DNA from: Yoonia maritima
Lineage (GTDB): Bacteria > Pseudomonadota > Alphaproteobacteria > Rhodobacterales > Rhodobacteraceae
DNA: 64,000 nt
Reading direction: 5' to 3'
Assembly (NCBI RefSeq): GCF_003003285.1
Contig: NZ_PVTP01000013.1
Coordinates: forward strand, 1 to 64,000
Shown: positions 15,575-24,172 of the stretch, in pieces
Layout of the letters: each line of letters begins with the position of its first letter
How positions within the stretch are numbered: the first letter of the stretch is position 1
The notes under the pieces: generated by a model
The model's database searches: none
Told to the model about the DNA's origin: nothing
Seen by the model: the letters and a program-made list of their open reading frames with translations, nothing else
Made by a program: the position numbers and the translations under genes

Positions 15575-17236
15575 TTATTGAAGTACATACCCCGACGGCC
15601 ATGTAAGCGTGTAATCTAATGTGATTTCTTGCTTCTCACCTGCTGGCACTGATAGGTCCCATTCCAGAATGCCGCGACGGCCATCCGGGTTGGTACGCGT
15701 CACAGCTGGGCTGGCAGTGACCTCGACCTCTAGGTCGTCTTGTTCGGAATATGGCACTGCATCACGCAGCAGCACGTCCCAGTCTTGGCCAGTCAGGTTT
15801 TCGACCGTAATCACAGCCTCTTCTTCCAGCTGATTGCTGCTGGAAAACACGCCGCGCTCGCCCTCTGACTTGTTTGGTGTCATCCGATTCAGCACAATGC
15901 CATCCAACGGACCAAATCCCATTTGGGTTTCAGAACCAGCTGCTATCATGGGCAAGTTAGAGAACCCAATCATTGTGCCATCAGCAAACATCAGGGTCTT
16001 ACCCGGCAGCAACAATTCCTGCGTATCATTAGTAAACTCTGCGACGCGGTAGGCGATGTTGTCGCGACTAGGGACGGCTTCGGCCCAAACATCCGCATCA
16101 AGCGACAGAGTATCCAGTGGCAACCGCAAGTCATCCACGCCGTTACGGATATTGACGCGACCCGGATAAGTATAAGTAACCGCCGCGCCACTAAAGTCCG
16201 CCGTCGCTTGCACACTGGGGGCGGGCGTTAGCGGCGACGCCAATGAACCCATTATATCCGAAGCTTCCATCGAGATCCCGTCCTCCATCGTGCGCATCAT
16301 CTTTTCGCGCTGAAGGTCGTCCTCTGATACAATTCTGCGCAACGGCGCCCAAACGCCGCTTGGGGCGATTTGTTCGCCCGGACGCGCCGTAGACAGTACC
16401 AGTTTAACGTCTGTCCAGTCTTGACCGGTGTGTTGAGCCACCACTACGGACCTATCTAAGTCAAGTGTCGGCGCATCCCCCGTCGTCAGCCGCATATCGT
16501 AAACAGGGGACCAATTGGCGAAGCCTTCTTGCGTGCTGACGTCAATCGTCACCTCGCCTGCCTCTGCCGTAACAACAGAGAAGGTCAAGACCGATCCATC
16601 TTGCTCTGGCGCCATGAGCGCGTCAAGCGCGCGCTGTGCCGCGTCTAGCGCTTCGACATCATCTTCACGGGCGCGTTCAGATGCCTGCGCCTCTTGCTCT
16701 GCTGCAAAGGCGGCCTTGCGGACCGCAAGCGTTTCCGCCCCGACCATTTGCGCAAGCGCCTGAATATCGGTGATGCTACTCGTGGTTAAGGTCTCGCCAG
16801 CACTGGCCTGTGATAGGCTCTGAAGGAACGCGATCTGTTCTTCGGCGGCCATGACTTGCAACCGAACTTCTGCAATCTCTGCGTCACGCTGACGTAGCAC
16901 ATCTTCTAAACGCGCAACCTCGTCCTTTGCAGCCAGAATTTCGGGCGATGTTTGATCCGGGGTCACTGGCAAACGGTCATGTGCAAGACTAACCGCGCCA
17001 AGCTGAACGCCCTGCGGGGCAGAAAGGCGTAAACTCTCGGTCGCAAGCTGTTCGGGAAGACCAGGCACGATGATTTCATGTTGGCCAGCAGGTAAATCCA
17101 ACGTGACTTGGCGGGTCACCGTCGCCAGCCCCGGATAAATCGTGACTGTGTCGACGCTGGCGTCGCCAGTGAATGTATCGGCAAAGGCGGGAGCGCAGAG
17201 CGCAATAAGGCTTGTGGTCAGAAGTGGGCGAAACAT
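15575..17236 (-). CDS. MuiA-family protein (DUF4140/DUF4139)
   Basis: A 553-residue secreted protein. Residues 1-19 (MFRPLLTTSLIALCAPAFA) are a Sec signal peptide with an AFA cleavage site. Residues about 25-125 match the DUF4140 domain (VDTVTIYPGLATVTRQVTLDLPAGQHEI), residues about 95-215 form a coiled coil, and the rest is the beta-rich DUF4139 domain ending in ILEWDLSVPAGEKQEITLDYTLTWP. The family is named for the mucoidy inhibitor A phenotype in Azospirillum; the molecular role is unknown and the protein should be periplasmic. It is monocistronic, with a palindromic repeat directly after the stop. Confidence 0.9.
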   Translation of the reverse strand: MFRPLLTTSLIALCAPAFADTFTGDASVDTVTIYPGLATVTRQVTLDLPAGQHEIIVPGLPEQLATESLRLSAPQGVQLGAVSLAHDRLPVTPDQTSPEILAAKDEVARLEDVLRQRDAEIAEVRLQVMAAEEQIAFLQSLSQASAGETLTTSSITDIQALAQMVGAETLAVRKAAFAAEQEAQASERAREDDVEALDAAQRALDALMAPEQDGSVLTFSVVTAEAGEVTIDVSTQEGFANWSPVYDMRLTTGDAPTLDLDRSVVVAQHTGQDWTDVKLVLSTARPGEQIAPSGVWAPLRRIVSEDDLQREKMMRTMEDGISMEASDIMGSLASPLTPAPSVQATADFSGAAVTYTYPGRVNIRNGVDDLRLPLDTLSLDADVWAEAVPSRDNIAYRVAEFTNDTQELLLPGKTLMFADGTMIGFSNLPMIAAGSETQMGFGPLDGIVLNRMTPNKSEGERGVFSSSNQLEEEAVITVENLTGQDWDVLLRDAVPYSEQDDLEVEVTASPAVTRTNPDGRRGILEWDLSVPAGEKQEITLDYTLTWPSGYVLQ

Positions 17237-17393
17237 ATGAGTTCTCCTGCAAATTTCGCTTGATAGTTGTACACTGTATGACGCGCGTCACGGGGAAATC
17301 CTTGGTCGCAATCGAAAATTATTTTATAATGTTCAATTGACCATCAAACCAAAGCCGCTCACACATGGCCGACCCATTCTCAGCAGGATCAGT

Positions 17394-18278
17394 ATGCAAG
17401 ACCAACACACATTGGATCGGCAGGCCAATTTGGTTGGTAGCCTATGGATGATCGCTGCGATGGCGTGCTTTGCAATTGAAGACGTATTTGTCAAAGCAGC
17501 TGCAGTGACCCTACCTATTGGACAGCTATTGATTTTGTTTGGCACTGGGGGCGCGATTGTATTTGCCGCAGCGGCATTCCTAACGAAAACACCACTTCTT
17601 AGCGCTGATGTTGTTTCGCGCCCAATGCGGATCAGGGTCCTATTCGAGGTTATGGGCCGCCTATTCTATGCGCTGGCTATTGCACTTACCCCGCTGTCAT
17701 CTGCGACAGTAATCTTACAAGCTACACCAATTGTCGTCGTCGCAAGCGCGGCGCTGATTTTTGGTGAAAAGGTCGGGCCACGCCGTTGGATCGCGATTGT
17801 TGTTGGGCTGATTGGCGTGCTTATCATTATCCAACCCGGCAGTGATAGCTTTTCTACGTTGTCAATTTTGGCAGTACTTGGGATGCTCGGCTTTGCAGGT
17901 CGCGATCTAGCAAGCCGCGCGGCGCCTAAGACGCTCGGGACTGCAGCGCTTGGGTTTTTTGGATTTCTTGCCGTCGTGGCCGCAGGCCTCATTTATTCGG
18001 TTTATGAAGGCGTATCATTCGCAACCATCACCCTTCCAACGGCTTTGCACCTCTGCGGCGCATCATTAGTCGGTGCGGCCGCCTATGCTGGTTTGATGAA
18101 AGCCATGCGCACAGGTGAAGTGTCTGCGGTGACCCCGTTCAGATATTCGCGACTGCTGTTTGGAGGCGCCTGCGGTGTCTTTATTTTCAAAGAAAGCGTC
18201 AGCACCAACATGTTGTTCGGCAGTGCGTTGATCGTGGCATCTGGCTTAATCATTATGTGGCGCAGCAAACCCCGCTAA
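17394..18278 (+). CDS. EamA/DMT-family transporter
   Basis: A 294-residue membrane protein with ten hydrophobic segments in two EamA repeats of about five each, the second starting near FSTLSILAVLGMLGFAGRDLASR. A conserved-looking LTPLSSATVILQATPIVVVASAALIFGEKVGPRRW closes the first repeat and FRYSRLLFGGACGVFIFKES the second. Members export or import amino acids and other metabolites, and the substrate is not readable. The ATG at 17394 has an AGGA site 6 bases upstream and replaces an earlier in-frame TTG. It converges with, and overlaps by 4 bp, a second EamA gene. Confidence 0.88.
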   Translation: MQDQHTLDRQANLVGSLWMIAAMACFAIEDVFVKAAAVTLPIGQLLILFGTGGAIVFAAAAFLTKTPLLSADVVSRPMRIRVLFEVMGRLFYALAIALTPLSSATVILQATPIVVVASAALIFGEKVGPRRWIAIVVGLIGVLIIIQPGSDSFSTLSILAVLGMLGFAGRDLASRAAPKTLGTAALGFFGFLAVVAAGLIYSVYEGVSFATITLPTALHLCGASLVGAAAYAGLMKAMRTGEVSAVTPFRYSRLLFGGACGVFIFKESVSTNMLFGSALIVASGLIIMWRSKPR

Positions 18279-19168
18279 TGACGTTGAAGGTGCGACTGCA
18301 GCGCTAGACACACACCCGCAAGGATGATCATTGCAATACCGATCATCGATATACCGTCAGGTAGGTCACCAAAGACCAGCCAACCCAACAATGCCGCCCA
18401 AACCAAATGCAGGTAATTCACAGGCGCGATGAGTGACGCTGGCGCATGACGGTACGCAACCGCAAACAGAAAATGTCCAGAAGTCGCAAACACGCCAAGC
18501 AAAACCATCGCGCCAAAGTCGGGCAAGCTTGGCAATGGGTCGTTCAGCGTTGGCAGCGCCAAAACCGAAAAGAAAATGGCCCCCACCAAAGTGACATGAA
18601 AGATCAATGCGATGCTTGTTTCTGTCCGCGACAACACACGCGTCAACAAATGATAGGCCGTAGCGCAGGCCGCATTCAATAACGCCCACAGCACCCCGAC
18701 CGGATCAAGCCCTCCACCGGGTCGCATAATCAACAGCACGCCGCAAAAGCCAAGAATCGCAAAGAACCAACCTACCGGCGTGACCTTTTCGCCCAACAAC
18801 GGCACTGCAATCGCCATTACCGCGAACGGAGAAACGTACATGATGGCGATGGTTTCACCGACTGGCATCAGCCGCAACGCCAACCCCATCGTCAAAGACG
18901 CCAAAGCCAGCGTGCATCCTCTTAACAGCACCAACCCCGTACGCTCAGTTTTCCAAAGCCTGGATCGCATGCGCGGCCAAACAAAGACCGCGAGCAAAAT
19001 AAGGCTCGCCAAATACCGCACAGCGACAATCATCGGAATTGGATAGCGGGCAGTCAGCCCTTTGGTCAGGACATCACCCAGCGCAAAAAACAGCACTGCC
19101 AGCGTAACAAGCGCGACCCCGACCAACGGGCGTGCATCAGGTTCGGTACGGGTCAAAACAGTCACCAT
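18275..19168 (-). CDS. EamA/DMT-family transporter
   Basis: A 297-residue membrane protein with ten predicted hydrophobic segments in two EamA repeats; the first contains ALRLMPVGETIAIMYVSPFAVMAIAVPLLGEKVTPVGW and the second YRHAPASLIAPVNYLHLVWAALLGWLVFGDLP. It resembles the S-adenosylmethionine/drug-metabolite type exporters in general plan, but the substrate is unknown. It faces the other EamA gene tail to tail with a 4-bp overlap; the two are only distantly alike, so this is not a recent duplication. The gene lies upstream of a shared terminator with asd on its other side. Confidence 0.88.
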   Translation of the reverse strand: MVTVLTRTEPDARPLVGVALVTLAVLFFALGDVLTKGLTARYPIPMIVAVRYLASLILLAVFVWPRMRSRLWKTERTGLVLLRGCTLALASLTMGLALRLMPVGETIAIMYVSPFAVMAIAVPLLGEKVTPVGWFFAILGFCGVLLIMRPGGGLDPVGVLWALLNAACATAYHLLTRVLSRTETSIALIFHVTLVGAIFFSVLALPTLNDPLPSLPDFGAMVLLGVFATSGHFLFAVAYRHAPASLIAPVNYLHLVWAALLGWLVFGDLPDGISMIGIAMIILAGVCLALQSHLQRH

Positions 19169-19193
19169 AATCAGTAATCCCGCTATTTAGACA

Positions 19194-19223
19194 CGAAAAA
19201 GGGCGCCGAAGACGCCCTTTTCG
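19194..19223 (-). terminator. Terminator after asd
   Basis: AAAGGGCG and CGCCCTTT arms around a short GAA-containing loop, with an A run on one side and T run on the other. Read on the minus strand it follows the asd stop codon by about 20 bases and ends in TTTTT. Confidence 0.8.
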
Positions 19224-19245
19224 TTATCAATACTAAACCGGGTTG

Positions 19246-20268
19246 TTACCCCTTTTTCAAGCACTCACGACCCAGCACTTCGGCAATCTGTACTGCATTC
19301 AGTGCGGCACCTTTGCGCAGATTGTCTGACACGCACCACAGGTTCAAACCGTTGTCGATTGTGCTGTCTTGGCGGATACGGCTAATGAACGTCGCGAAAT
19401 CACCGACACATTCGACCGGTGTGACATAACCACCATCTTCGCGCTTATCGATCACCATGATCCCCGGTGCCTCGCGCAAGATTTCGCGTGCCTCGTCTTC
19501 ATCAAGGTGATCTTCGAATTCGATGTTGATCGCTTCTGAATGGCCAACAAATACGGGCACACGTACGCAAGTCGCGGTGACCTTAATGTTCTTGTCGACG
19601 ATCTTTTTCGTTTCTGCGACCATCTTCCACTCTTCTTTGGTGGAACCGTCTTCCATGAACACATCAATGTGCGGAATGACGTTGAACGCGATTTGTTTGG
19701 TGAACTGGCGTGGTGGTTTGTTGTCAGTCGGATTGTAGATCGATTTGGTTTGATCCCAAAGTTCGTCAGCGCCGCCCTTACCAGCGCCAGATACGGACTG
19801 ATATGTGCTAACCACAACGCGCTTGATCGTTGCGCGGTCGTGCAGCGGCTTTAGCGCGACAACCATTTGTGCGGTTGAACAGTTCGGGTTCGCGATGATG
19901 TTTTTCTTTGAATAGCCGTGGATCGCTTCGGCATTCACTTCGGGAACAATCAGTGGAACATCTGGGTCATAGCGGTAAAGCGAAGAGTTATCGATAACGA
20001 CACAACCAGCCGCGGCTGCCTTTGGCGCGTATTTCTTTGTTGCGTCAGAACCGACAGCAAACAGGGCCATATCCCAACCCGTAAAATCAAAGGTGTCGAG
20101 ATCCTTAGTCTTCAGGGTCTTTTCACCAAAGCTGACGTCGCTACCCAGCGATTTACGGCTGGCAAGAACGGCCAGTTCATCGATTGGGAATTCCCGTTCA
20201 TCAAGGATGTTCAGCATTTCGCGGCCCACGTTTCCGGTGGCACCGACGACGACGATTCTATAACCCAT
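19246..20268 (-). CDS. asd: Aspartate-semialdehyde dehydrogenase
   Basis: A 340-residue NADP enzyme that reduces aspartyl-phosphate to aspartate semialdehyde, the branch point to lysine, diaminopimelate, threonine and methionine. It starts with the nucleotide-binding VVGATGNVGREML (GATGNVG at residues 9-15). The catalytic cysteine is Cys130 in IIANPNCSTAQMV, and the later VGHSEAINIEF carries the acid/base histidine. Length matches the gram-negative/alpha type. A GAAGGAG Shine-Dalgarno precedes the ATG. It stands alone, with a terminator after it and a 377-base non-coding gap before it. Confidence 0.96.
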   Translation of the reverse strand: MGYRIVVVGATGNVGREMLNILDEREFPIDELAVLASRKSLGSDVSFGEKTLKTKDLDTFDFTGWDMALFAVGSDATKKYAPKAAAAGCVVIDNSSLYRYDPDVPLIVPEVNAEAIHGYSKKNIIANPNCSTAQMVVALKPLHDRATIKRVVVSTYQSVSGAGKGGADELWDQTKSIYNPTDNKPPRQFTKQIAFNVIPHIDVFMEDGSTKEEWKMVAETKKIVDKNIKVTATCVRVPVFVGHSEAINIEFEDHLDEDEAREILREAPGIMVIDKREDGGYVTPVECVGDFATFISRIRQDSTIDNGLNLWCVSDNLRKGAALNAVQIAEVLGRECLKKG

Positions 20269-20645
20269 TTGGCTGGCTCCTTCGTTATATCAAAGGCCTA
20301 TTAACGCGCTACGCCGTTAAGGGAAAGGGGCACCCCACAGTCCGCGAATTTAATCCCTACCCGTCGAAGCGATCTACAACCGTTTCGACCTGAAACCGGC
20401 CAATGACGTTTTCTAAACACCGCCTAACCCAGAGCTATACCTTTGCACCGATACTGATACCTCAGAATACATAACAAATATGAAATATTTAGATAAGGTC
20501 GATCAAGGCGACAGATAGATGTTCATTCATTCGTATGGGGGCGTAGAAAATTGATCGGCGGTGATACACAATCAACGAACGGCCACTGCGCACAGATCGC
20601 GATGGCACGATACACATACCCACAGCGATTAGGGGTAACCAATGC
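20269..20645. other. Non-coding gap upstream of asd
   Basis: The 377 bases between asd and the Lrp-type gene hold no convincing gene. I see one dyad, TTAACG-N8-CGTTAA at 20301-20320, about 33 bases before the asd start, which may be an operator or part of the promoter. The A/T-rich stretch 20460-20500 has no clear function. Confidence 0.4.
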
Positions 20646-21104
20646 CTAAACTGGTAAAGCTGTTGTATTGCGTACGGTTCGCAACGCGAACGATGACTGC
20701 ATTTGCGCGACGCCCGGCAACCGTGCAAGGTACCGGCGGTGAATACGTGCAAAATCCTCGGTGTCGTTTGCGACAACCTTTAGCAAGTAGTCGGCGGTGC
20801 CAGCCATCAAATGACATTCAAGAACATCAGGCACCAATGCAACGGCACGCTCGAACGCATCCAACACTTCATCCGCTTGTGCGCTTAAGGTTATCTCAAC
20901 GAACACAGTTGTTGGCAGCCCGACCTTACGCGGGTTCAAAAGCGCCACATAGTCGCGAATATAGCCTTCTTTTTCCATTCGCTGCACACGGCGATGGCAT
21001 GCCGAAGGTGACAGGTTCGCAACCTCAGAAAGTTCCGCGTTGGATACGCGCCCAGTCTTCTGCAAAACCTGCAAGATTCGCCGATCAATCGTGTCTAGAT
21101 CCAT
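20646..21104 (-). CDS. Lrp/AsnC family transcriptional regulator
   Basis: A 152-residue regulator. The N-terminal helix-turn-helix reads MDLDTIDRRILQVLQKTGRVSNAELSEVANLSPSACHRRVQRME, and the C-terminal RAM ligand-binding domain includes VFVEITLSAQADEVLDAFERAV and DVLECHLMAGTADYLLKV. Such proteins bind DNA as octamers or dimers and respond to amino acids. It is divergent from alanine dehydrogenase, an arrangement known from alphaproteobacteria where the Lrp-type AldR activates ald with alanine. ATG codons at 21119 and 21173 are possible earlier starts; MDLDTIDRR is the usual family opening. Confidence 0.93.
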   Translation of the reverse strand: MDLDTIDRRILQVLQKTGRVSNAELSEVANLSPSACHRRVQRMEKEGYIRDYVALLNPRKVGLPTTVFVEITLSAQADEVLDAFERAVALVPDVLECHLMAGTADYLLKVVANDTEDFARIHRRYLARLPGVAQMQSSFALRTVRNTTALPV

Positions 21105-21187
21105 TCCACGCACAATCATTCTATTAAAGACCAAACATACGCACAATTTTACGGCCGACACCACCACAGACAATCAAAATACCCAGA

Positions 21188-21204
21188 AAAATGCGTCAAA
21201 ATGC
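21188..21204 (+). promoter_or_regulatory. 10-bp phased direct repeat upstream of ald
   Basis: AAAATGC occurs twice, starting at 21188 and 21198, exactly ten bases or one helical turn apart, 31-47 bases before the ald start. Lrp-type regulators wrap DNA over phased weak sites, so this could be part of the binding region for the divergent Lrp protein. It also lies where the promoter should be. This is inference. Confidence 0.3.
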
Positions 21205-21234
21205 ACTTAGGGTTGTAATTAGTAGGAGACGTAC

Positions 21235-22353
21235 ATGCATATTGGCTGCCCCAAAGAAATAAAACCGCAGGAATTTCGCGTCGGCATTACCCCGAATGCA
21301 GCACGAGAGGCGATCGCCCACGGGCATTCCGTGACTGTCGAAACTGGCGCGGGAGTAGGCGCAGGGTTCGCAGATCAAGCGTATATTGACGCAGGTGCCG
21401 CGATTGTCGGCACCCCTGCTGAGGTCTATGGCAACGCTGAAATGATTGTGAAGGTAAAAGAACCCCTATCACCAGAGCGAAAAATGCTACGCGAAGGGCA
21501 GCTTCTTTTTGCGTATCTGCACCTTGCAGCGGATCTCGGACAGACTGACGATCTGCTGGACTCTGGCGCCACATGTATCGCCTACGAGACAGTAACAGAT
21601 GATGCAGGGGGGTTACCCCTGCTCGCGCCGATGTCCGAAGTCGCAGGTCGGCTTGCACCGCAAATGGGGGCATGGACACTTCAAAAGGCAAACGGCGGTC
21701 GCGGCGTTCTTATGGGCGGGGTCCCCGGTGTTAGCCCTGCAAATGTTGCGGTTCTTGGTGGGGGTGTTGTCGGAACACAGGCGGCCAAAATAGCTGCTGG
21801 TATGGGCGCGGATGTGACTGTCGTAGACCGCTCGCTTACTCGACTTCGCTACTTAGACGAAATGTATGGTGGACGTTTTAAAACCAATTTCGCAAGCGCG
21901 GGCAACGTTATTGATCTCGCAAGAGAAGCCGATCTCATTATCGGTGCAGTGCTCATTCATGGTGCTGCGGCACCCAGATTGTTAAGCCGCGCGCAACTGT
22001 CTGAACTTAAACCCGGTGCAGCGCTTGTCGATGTCGCTATTGATCAAGGCGGATGTTTCGAAACATCACGCGTTACGACCCACGAAAACCCGATCTACAG
22101 TGTGGATGGAATTATGCATTATTGCGTCGCCAATATGCCGGGCGCCGTTGCGCGCACATCGACCATCGCGTTGGGAAATGCCACGATGCCTTATATGCTC
22201 GCCTTGGCGGACAAAGGTTGGAAACAGGCCTGTAAAGACGACGAACATCTTTTGCGCGGCTTAAATATTCACGCAGGCAAAGTAACTTATGCCGCAGTCG
22301 GCAAGGCGCTAGATCTTGACGTACTACCGCCAATTTTAGCGCTTAAGATATAA
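21235..22353 (+). CDS. ald: Alanine dehydrogenase
   Basis: A 372-residue NAD enzyme that interconverts L-alanine and pyruvate plus ammonia. It opens [20 protein letters not shown], has [10 protein letters not shown], the substrate region with His near residue 96, the nucleotide-binding [28 protein letters not shown], and [22 protein letters not shown], all family signatures. A strong TAGGAGA Shine-Dalgarno is present. The Lrp-type regulator lies divergently upstream. It is followed by a hairpin terminator shared with mscL. It probably serves catabolism of alanine as a carbon and nitrogen source. Confidence 0.97.
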   Translation: MHIGCPKEIKPQEFRVGITPNAAREAIAHGHSVTVETGAGVGAGFADQAYIDAGAAIVGTPAEVYGNAEMIVKVKEPLSPERKMLREGQLLFAYLHLAADLGQTDDLLDSGATCIAYETVTDDAGGLPLLAPMSEVAGRLAPQMGAWTLQKANGGRGVLMGGVPGVSPANVAVLGGGVVGTQAAKIAAGMGADVTVVDRSLTRLRYLDEMYGGRFKTNFASAGNVIDLAREADLIIGAVLIHGAAAPRLLSRAQLSELKPGAALVDVAIDQGGCFETSRVTTHENPIYSVDGIMHYCVANMPGAVARTSTIALGNATMPYMLALADKGWKQACKDDEHLLRGLNIHAGKVTYAAVGKALDLDVLPPILALKI

Positions 22354-22380
22354 AAAAGGCCCGTCGCAATGACGGGCCCT
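22354..22380 (-). terminator. Terminator between ald and mscL
   Basis: GGCCCGTC and GACGGGCC arms with a GCAAT loop. The A run beside the ald stop becomes TTTTTT on the minus strand, so it is strongest as the terminator of mscL. On the plus strand it also ends ald but lacks a T run. Confidence 0.8.
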
Positions 22381-22400
22381 CATGCTTAACAACGTTAAGC

Positions 22401-22829
22401 TTATTTCTTCAGTGCAACCAAGATTTCAGCCAGAAGCTCTTCTTGTGTTGGACCTTTTGGTGCTTCAGGTGCTGCTTCTTCTTCCTTTGCAGCGGCATCT
22501 TTTGCACGGTTCACCATCTTAACCAGCATGAACACAACAAACGCGATGATCAAAAAGTTGATGACTGCCATGATGAAAGAACCATAAGCAAAAATAGACG
22601 CACCCGCTTCGCGCGCGGCTTCCAAAGATGCACCGGCTGGCACTTCACCGGCAAGAACAGCGTATTTATTTGTAAAGTCGACACCACCAGACACAAGGCC
22701 GATGATTGGGTTGATCAGGTCACCAACAAGCGATGTCACGATCGCTGTGAAGGCGGCACCAATGATGATACCAACGGCCATGTCCATGACATTGCCTTTG
22801 GCGATAAAGTCTTTGAATTCGTTGATCAT
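22401..22829 (-). CDS. mscL: Large-conductance mechanosensitive channel MscL
   Basis: A 142-residue inner-membrane channel that opens at high membrane tension to release solutes on osmotic downshock. The N-terminal helix [20 protein letters not shown], the pore helix [27 protein letters not shown] and the second membrane helix [27 protein letters not shown] are all clear, and the C-terminal [15 protein letters not shown] helix is the usual cytoplasmic bundle. An upstream GTG is in frame but has no room for a ribosome site, so I use the ATG. A second mechanosensitive channel, of the MscS type, is at 47720. Confidence 0.96.
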   Translation of the reverse strand: MINEFKDFIAKGNVMDMAVGIIIGAAFTAIVTSLVGDLINPIIGLVSGGVDFTNKYAVLAGEVPAGASLEAAREAGASIFAYGSFIMAVINFLIIAFVVFMLVKMVNRAKDAAAKEEEAAPEAPKGPTQEELLAEILVALKK

Positions 22830-22980
22830 GTGTTGTCCCACTTCCTTTTTGGCGCGCTGATCCTACGCCAGCTGCGCATGTGCGCACATATTTACGCAGT
22901 TTTACGAACAAAATCATGGGTTTTATTTCCATGCGTTCCCCCTACTTGAAAACAACGAAGCCACACAAAGGATTCAACTG

Positions 22981-23685
22981 ATGATTGATGCTACAAATTT
23001 TCCGATTACCGAACGTTGGCCAGCCCAAGATAAATCGGTCATTCAACTTTACTCTTACCCCACTCCAAACGGGGTCAAAATTTCTATCGCGCTCGAAGAA
23101 ATGAACCTGCCTTACGAGGCGCATTTGGTGACCCTTAACGACGACGATGTGAAAAGCCCGGCGTTCCTGTCGCTTAACCCAAACAACAAGATTCCAGCCA
23201 TTGTTGACCCCAACGGACCCGATGGCCCGATTGGCATTTTCGAAAGTGGTGCTATTCTACTTTATCTTGCTGAAAAAACTGGGAAATTCATCGGCACGAC
23301 AGCAACTGACAAGGCACGCGTGACCCAGTGGCTGATGTTTCAAATGGGCGGTCTCGGGCCGATGCTGGGGCAGATGGGTTTCTTTTATAAGTTCGCGGGT
23401 TCCCAGATCGAAGATCCACGCCCGCGCGAACGCTATCGTGATGAGGCAATCCGCCTTTTGAGCGTGCTTGAAAAACAGCTAGATGGGCAAGACTGGGTCG
23501 CGGGTGATTACTCTATCGCGGACATGGCAATCGCCCCTTGGGTCAACGCGTTAGAGTTCTATGGAACCAAGGACGAAGTCGGCTATCATGACCTGAAAAA
23601 CGTGCCTGCATATGTTGAGCGGTTTTTTGCACGCCCAGCCGTTCAAAAGGCCAAAACCATTCCTGACCCGACTGGATCAGCTTGA
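22981..23685 (+). CDS. Glutathione S-transferase family protein (YghU/Ure2-like)
   Basis: A 234-residue protein with a thioredoxin-like N-terminal domain (IQLYSYPTPNGVKISIALEEMNLPYEAHLVTL, then NPNNKIPAIVDPNGPDGPIGIFESGAILLYLAEKTG with the ES glutathione contact) and a helical C-terminal domain (VTQWLMFQMGGLGPMLGQMGFFYKFA and YSIADMAIAPWV). The TPNG segment and the WLMFQMGGLGPM motif point to the Nu-class YghU/YfcG group, which can have disulfide reductase activity. It is monocistronic; its stop overlaps the 3' end of ytoQ by 9 bases, convergently. Confidence 0.92.
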   Translation: MIDATNFPITERWPAQDKSVIQLYSYPTPNGVKISIALEEMNLPYEAHLVTLNDDDVKSPAFLSLNPNNKIPAIVDPNGPDGPIGIFESGAILLYLAEKTGKFIGTTATDKARVTQWLMFQMGGLGPMLGQMGFFYKFAGSQIEDPRPRERYRDEAIRLLSVLEKQLDGQDWVAGDYSIADMAIAPWVNALEFYGTKDEVGYHDLKNVPAYVERFFARPAVQKAKTIPDPTGSA

Positions 23686-24129
23686 TAAGGGCAGCTGTCC
23701 GCTAAGCACGTAGCGCAAGATATCAACGACCTGCGCCGGCTCTTGCACAACAGCAAGGGCCGCTGCATCCACCTCTTTCAGGGCGTGCTGGTGGTCATCG
23801 CCATGCATCACGATCAGTGACTTGCCAAGCGCAGCGGCGTATCCCGCATCAAAGGCTGCATTCCACTGTTTATATTTGTCACCGAACCGAACGACGACGA
23901 TATCAGCAGTCTCAATCGCGTGACGGGTGCGGATCGCGTTTAGCTTCGCACCTTTGTTGTCATGCCAAAATTTGTCCGGCTCTGCGCCCATAATCGCGAC
24001 ACCGCAATCATCAGACGCTGCGTGATCAGTCACCGGAGCAGAAAAGCTAACGTCCAGATCACCAGCCGCTGCCGTGATTTGGTCACGCCAGTCAGTGTGG
24101 ATTTCACCTGACAAATACACCTTTAGCAT
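23677..24129 (-). CDS. YtoQ family protein
   Basis: A 150-residue protein opening MLKVYLSGEIHTDWRDQI, the hallmark of the YtoQ family, with FWHDNKGAKLNAIRTRHAIETADIVVVRFGDKYKQWNAAFDAGYAAALGK. The plan resembles nucleoside 2-deoxyribosyltransferase-like Rossmann folds, and the function is not established. The chosen ATG has an AGGAG site 6 bases upstream; a longer in-frame reading toward pheT is excluded by it. It is the last gene after pheT on the minus strand, 43 bases apart, and may share its transcript. Confidence 0.88.
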   Translation of the reverse strand: MLKVYLSGEIHTDWRDQITAAAGDLDVSFSAPVTDHAASDDCGVAIMGAEPDKFWHDNKGAKLNAIRTRHAIETADIVVVRFGDKYKQWNAAFDAGYAAALGKSLIVMHGDDHQHALKEVDAAALAVVQEPAQVVDILRYVLSGQLPLSS

Positions 24130-24172
24130 TTTCTGCTCCTTTAGTTGCTTCACACCAAACGCCAACACGGGA

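Noticed and set aside
20642..21127. Long open frame on the plus strand opposite the Lrp gene (161 codons)
   Set aside because: It is the antisense shadow of the Lrp/AsnC regulator, whose helix-turn-helix and RAM domain are clear.
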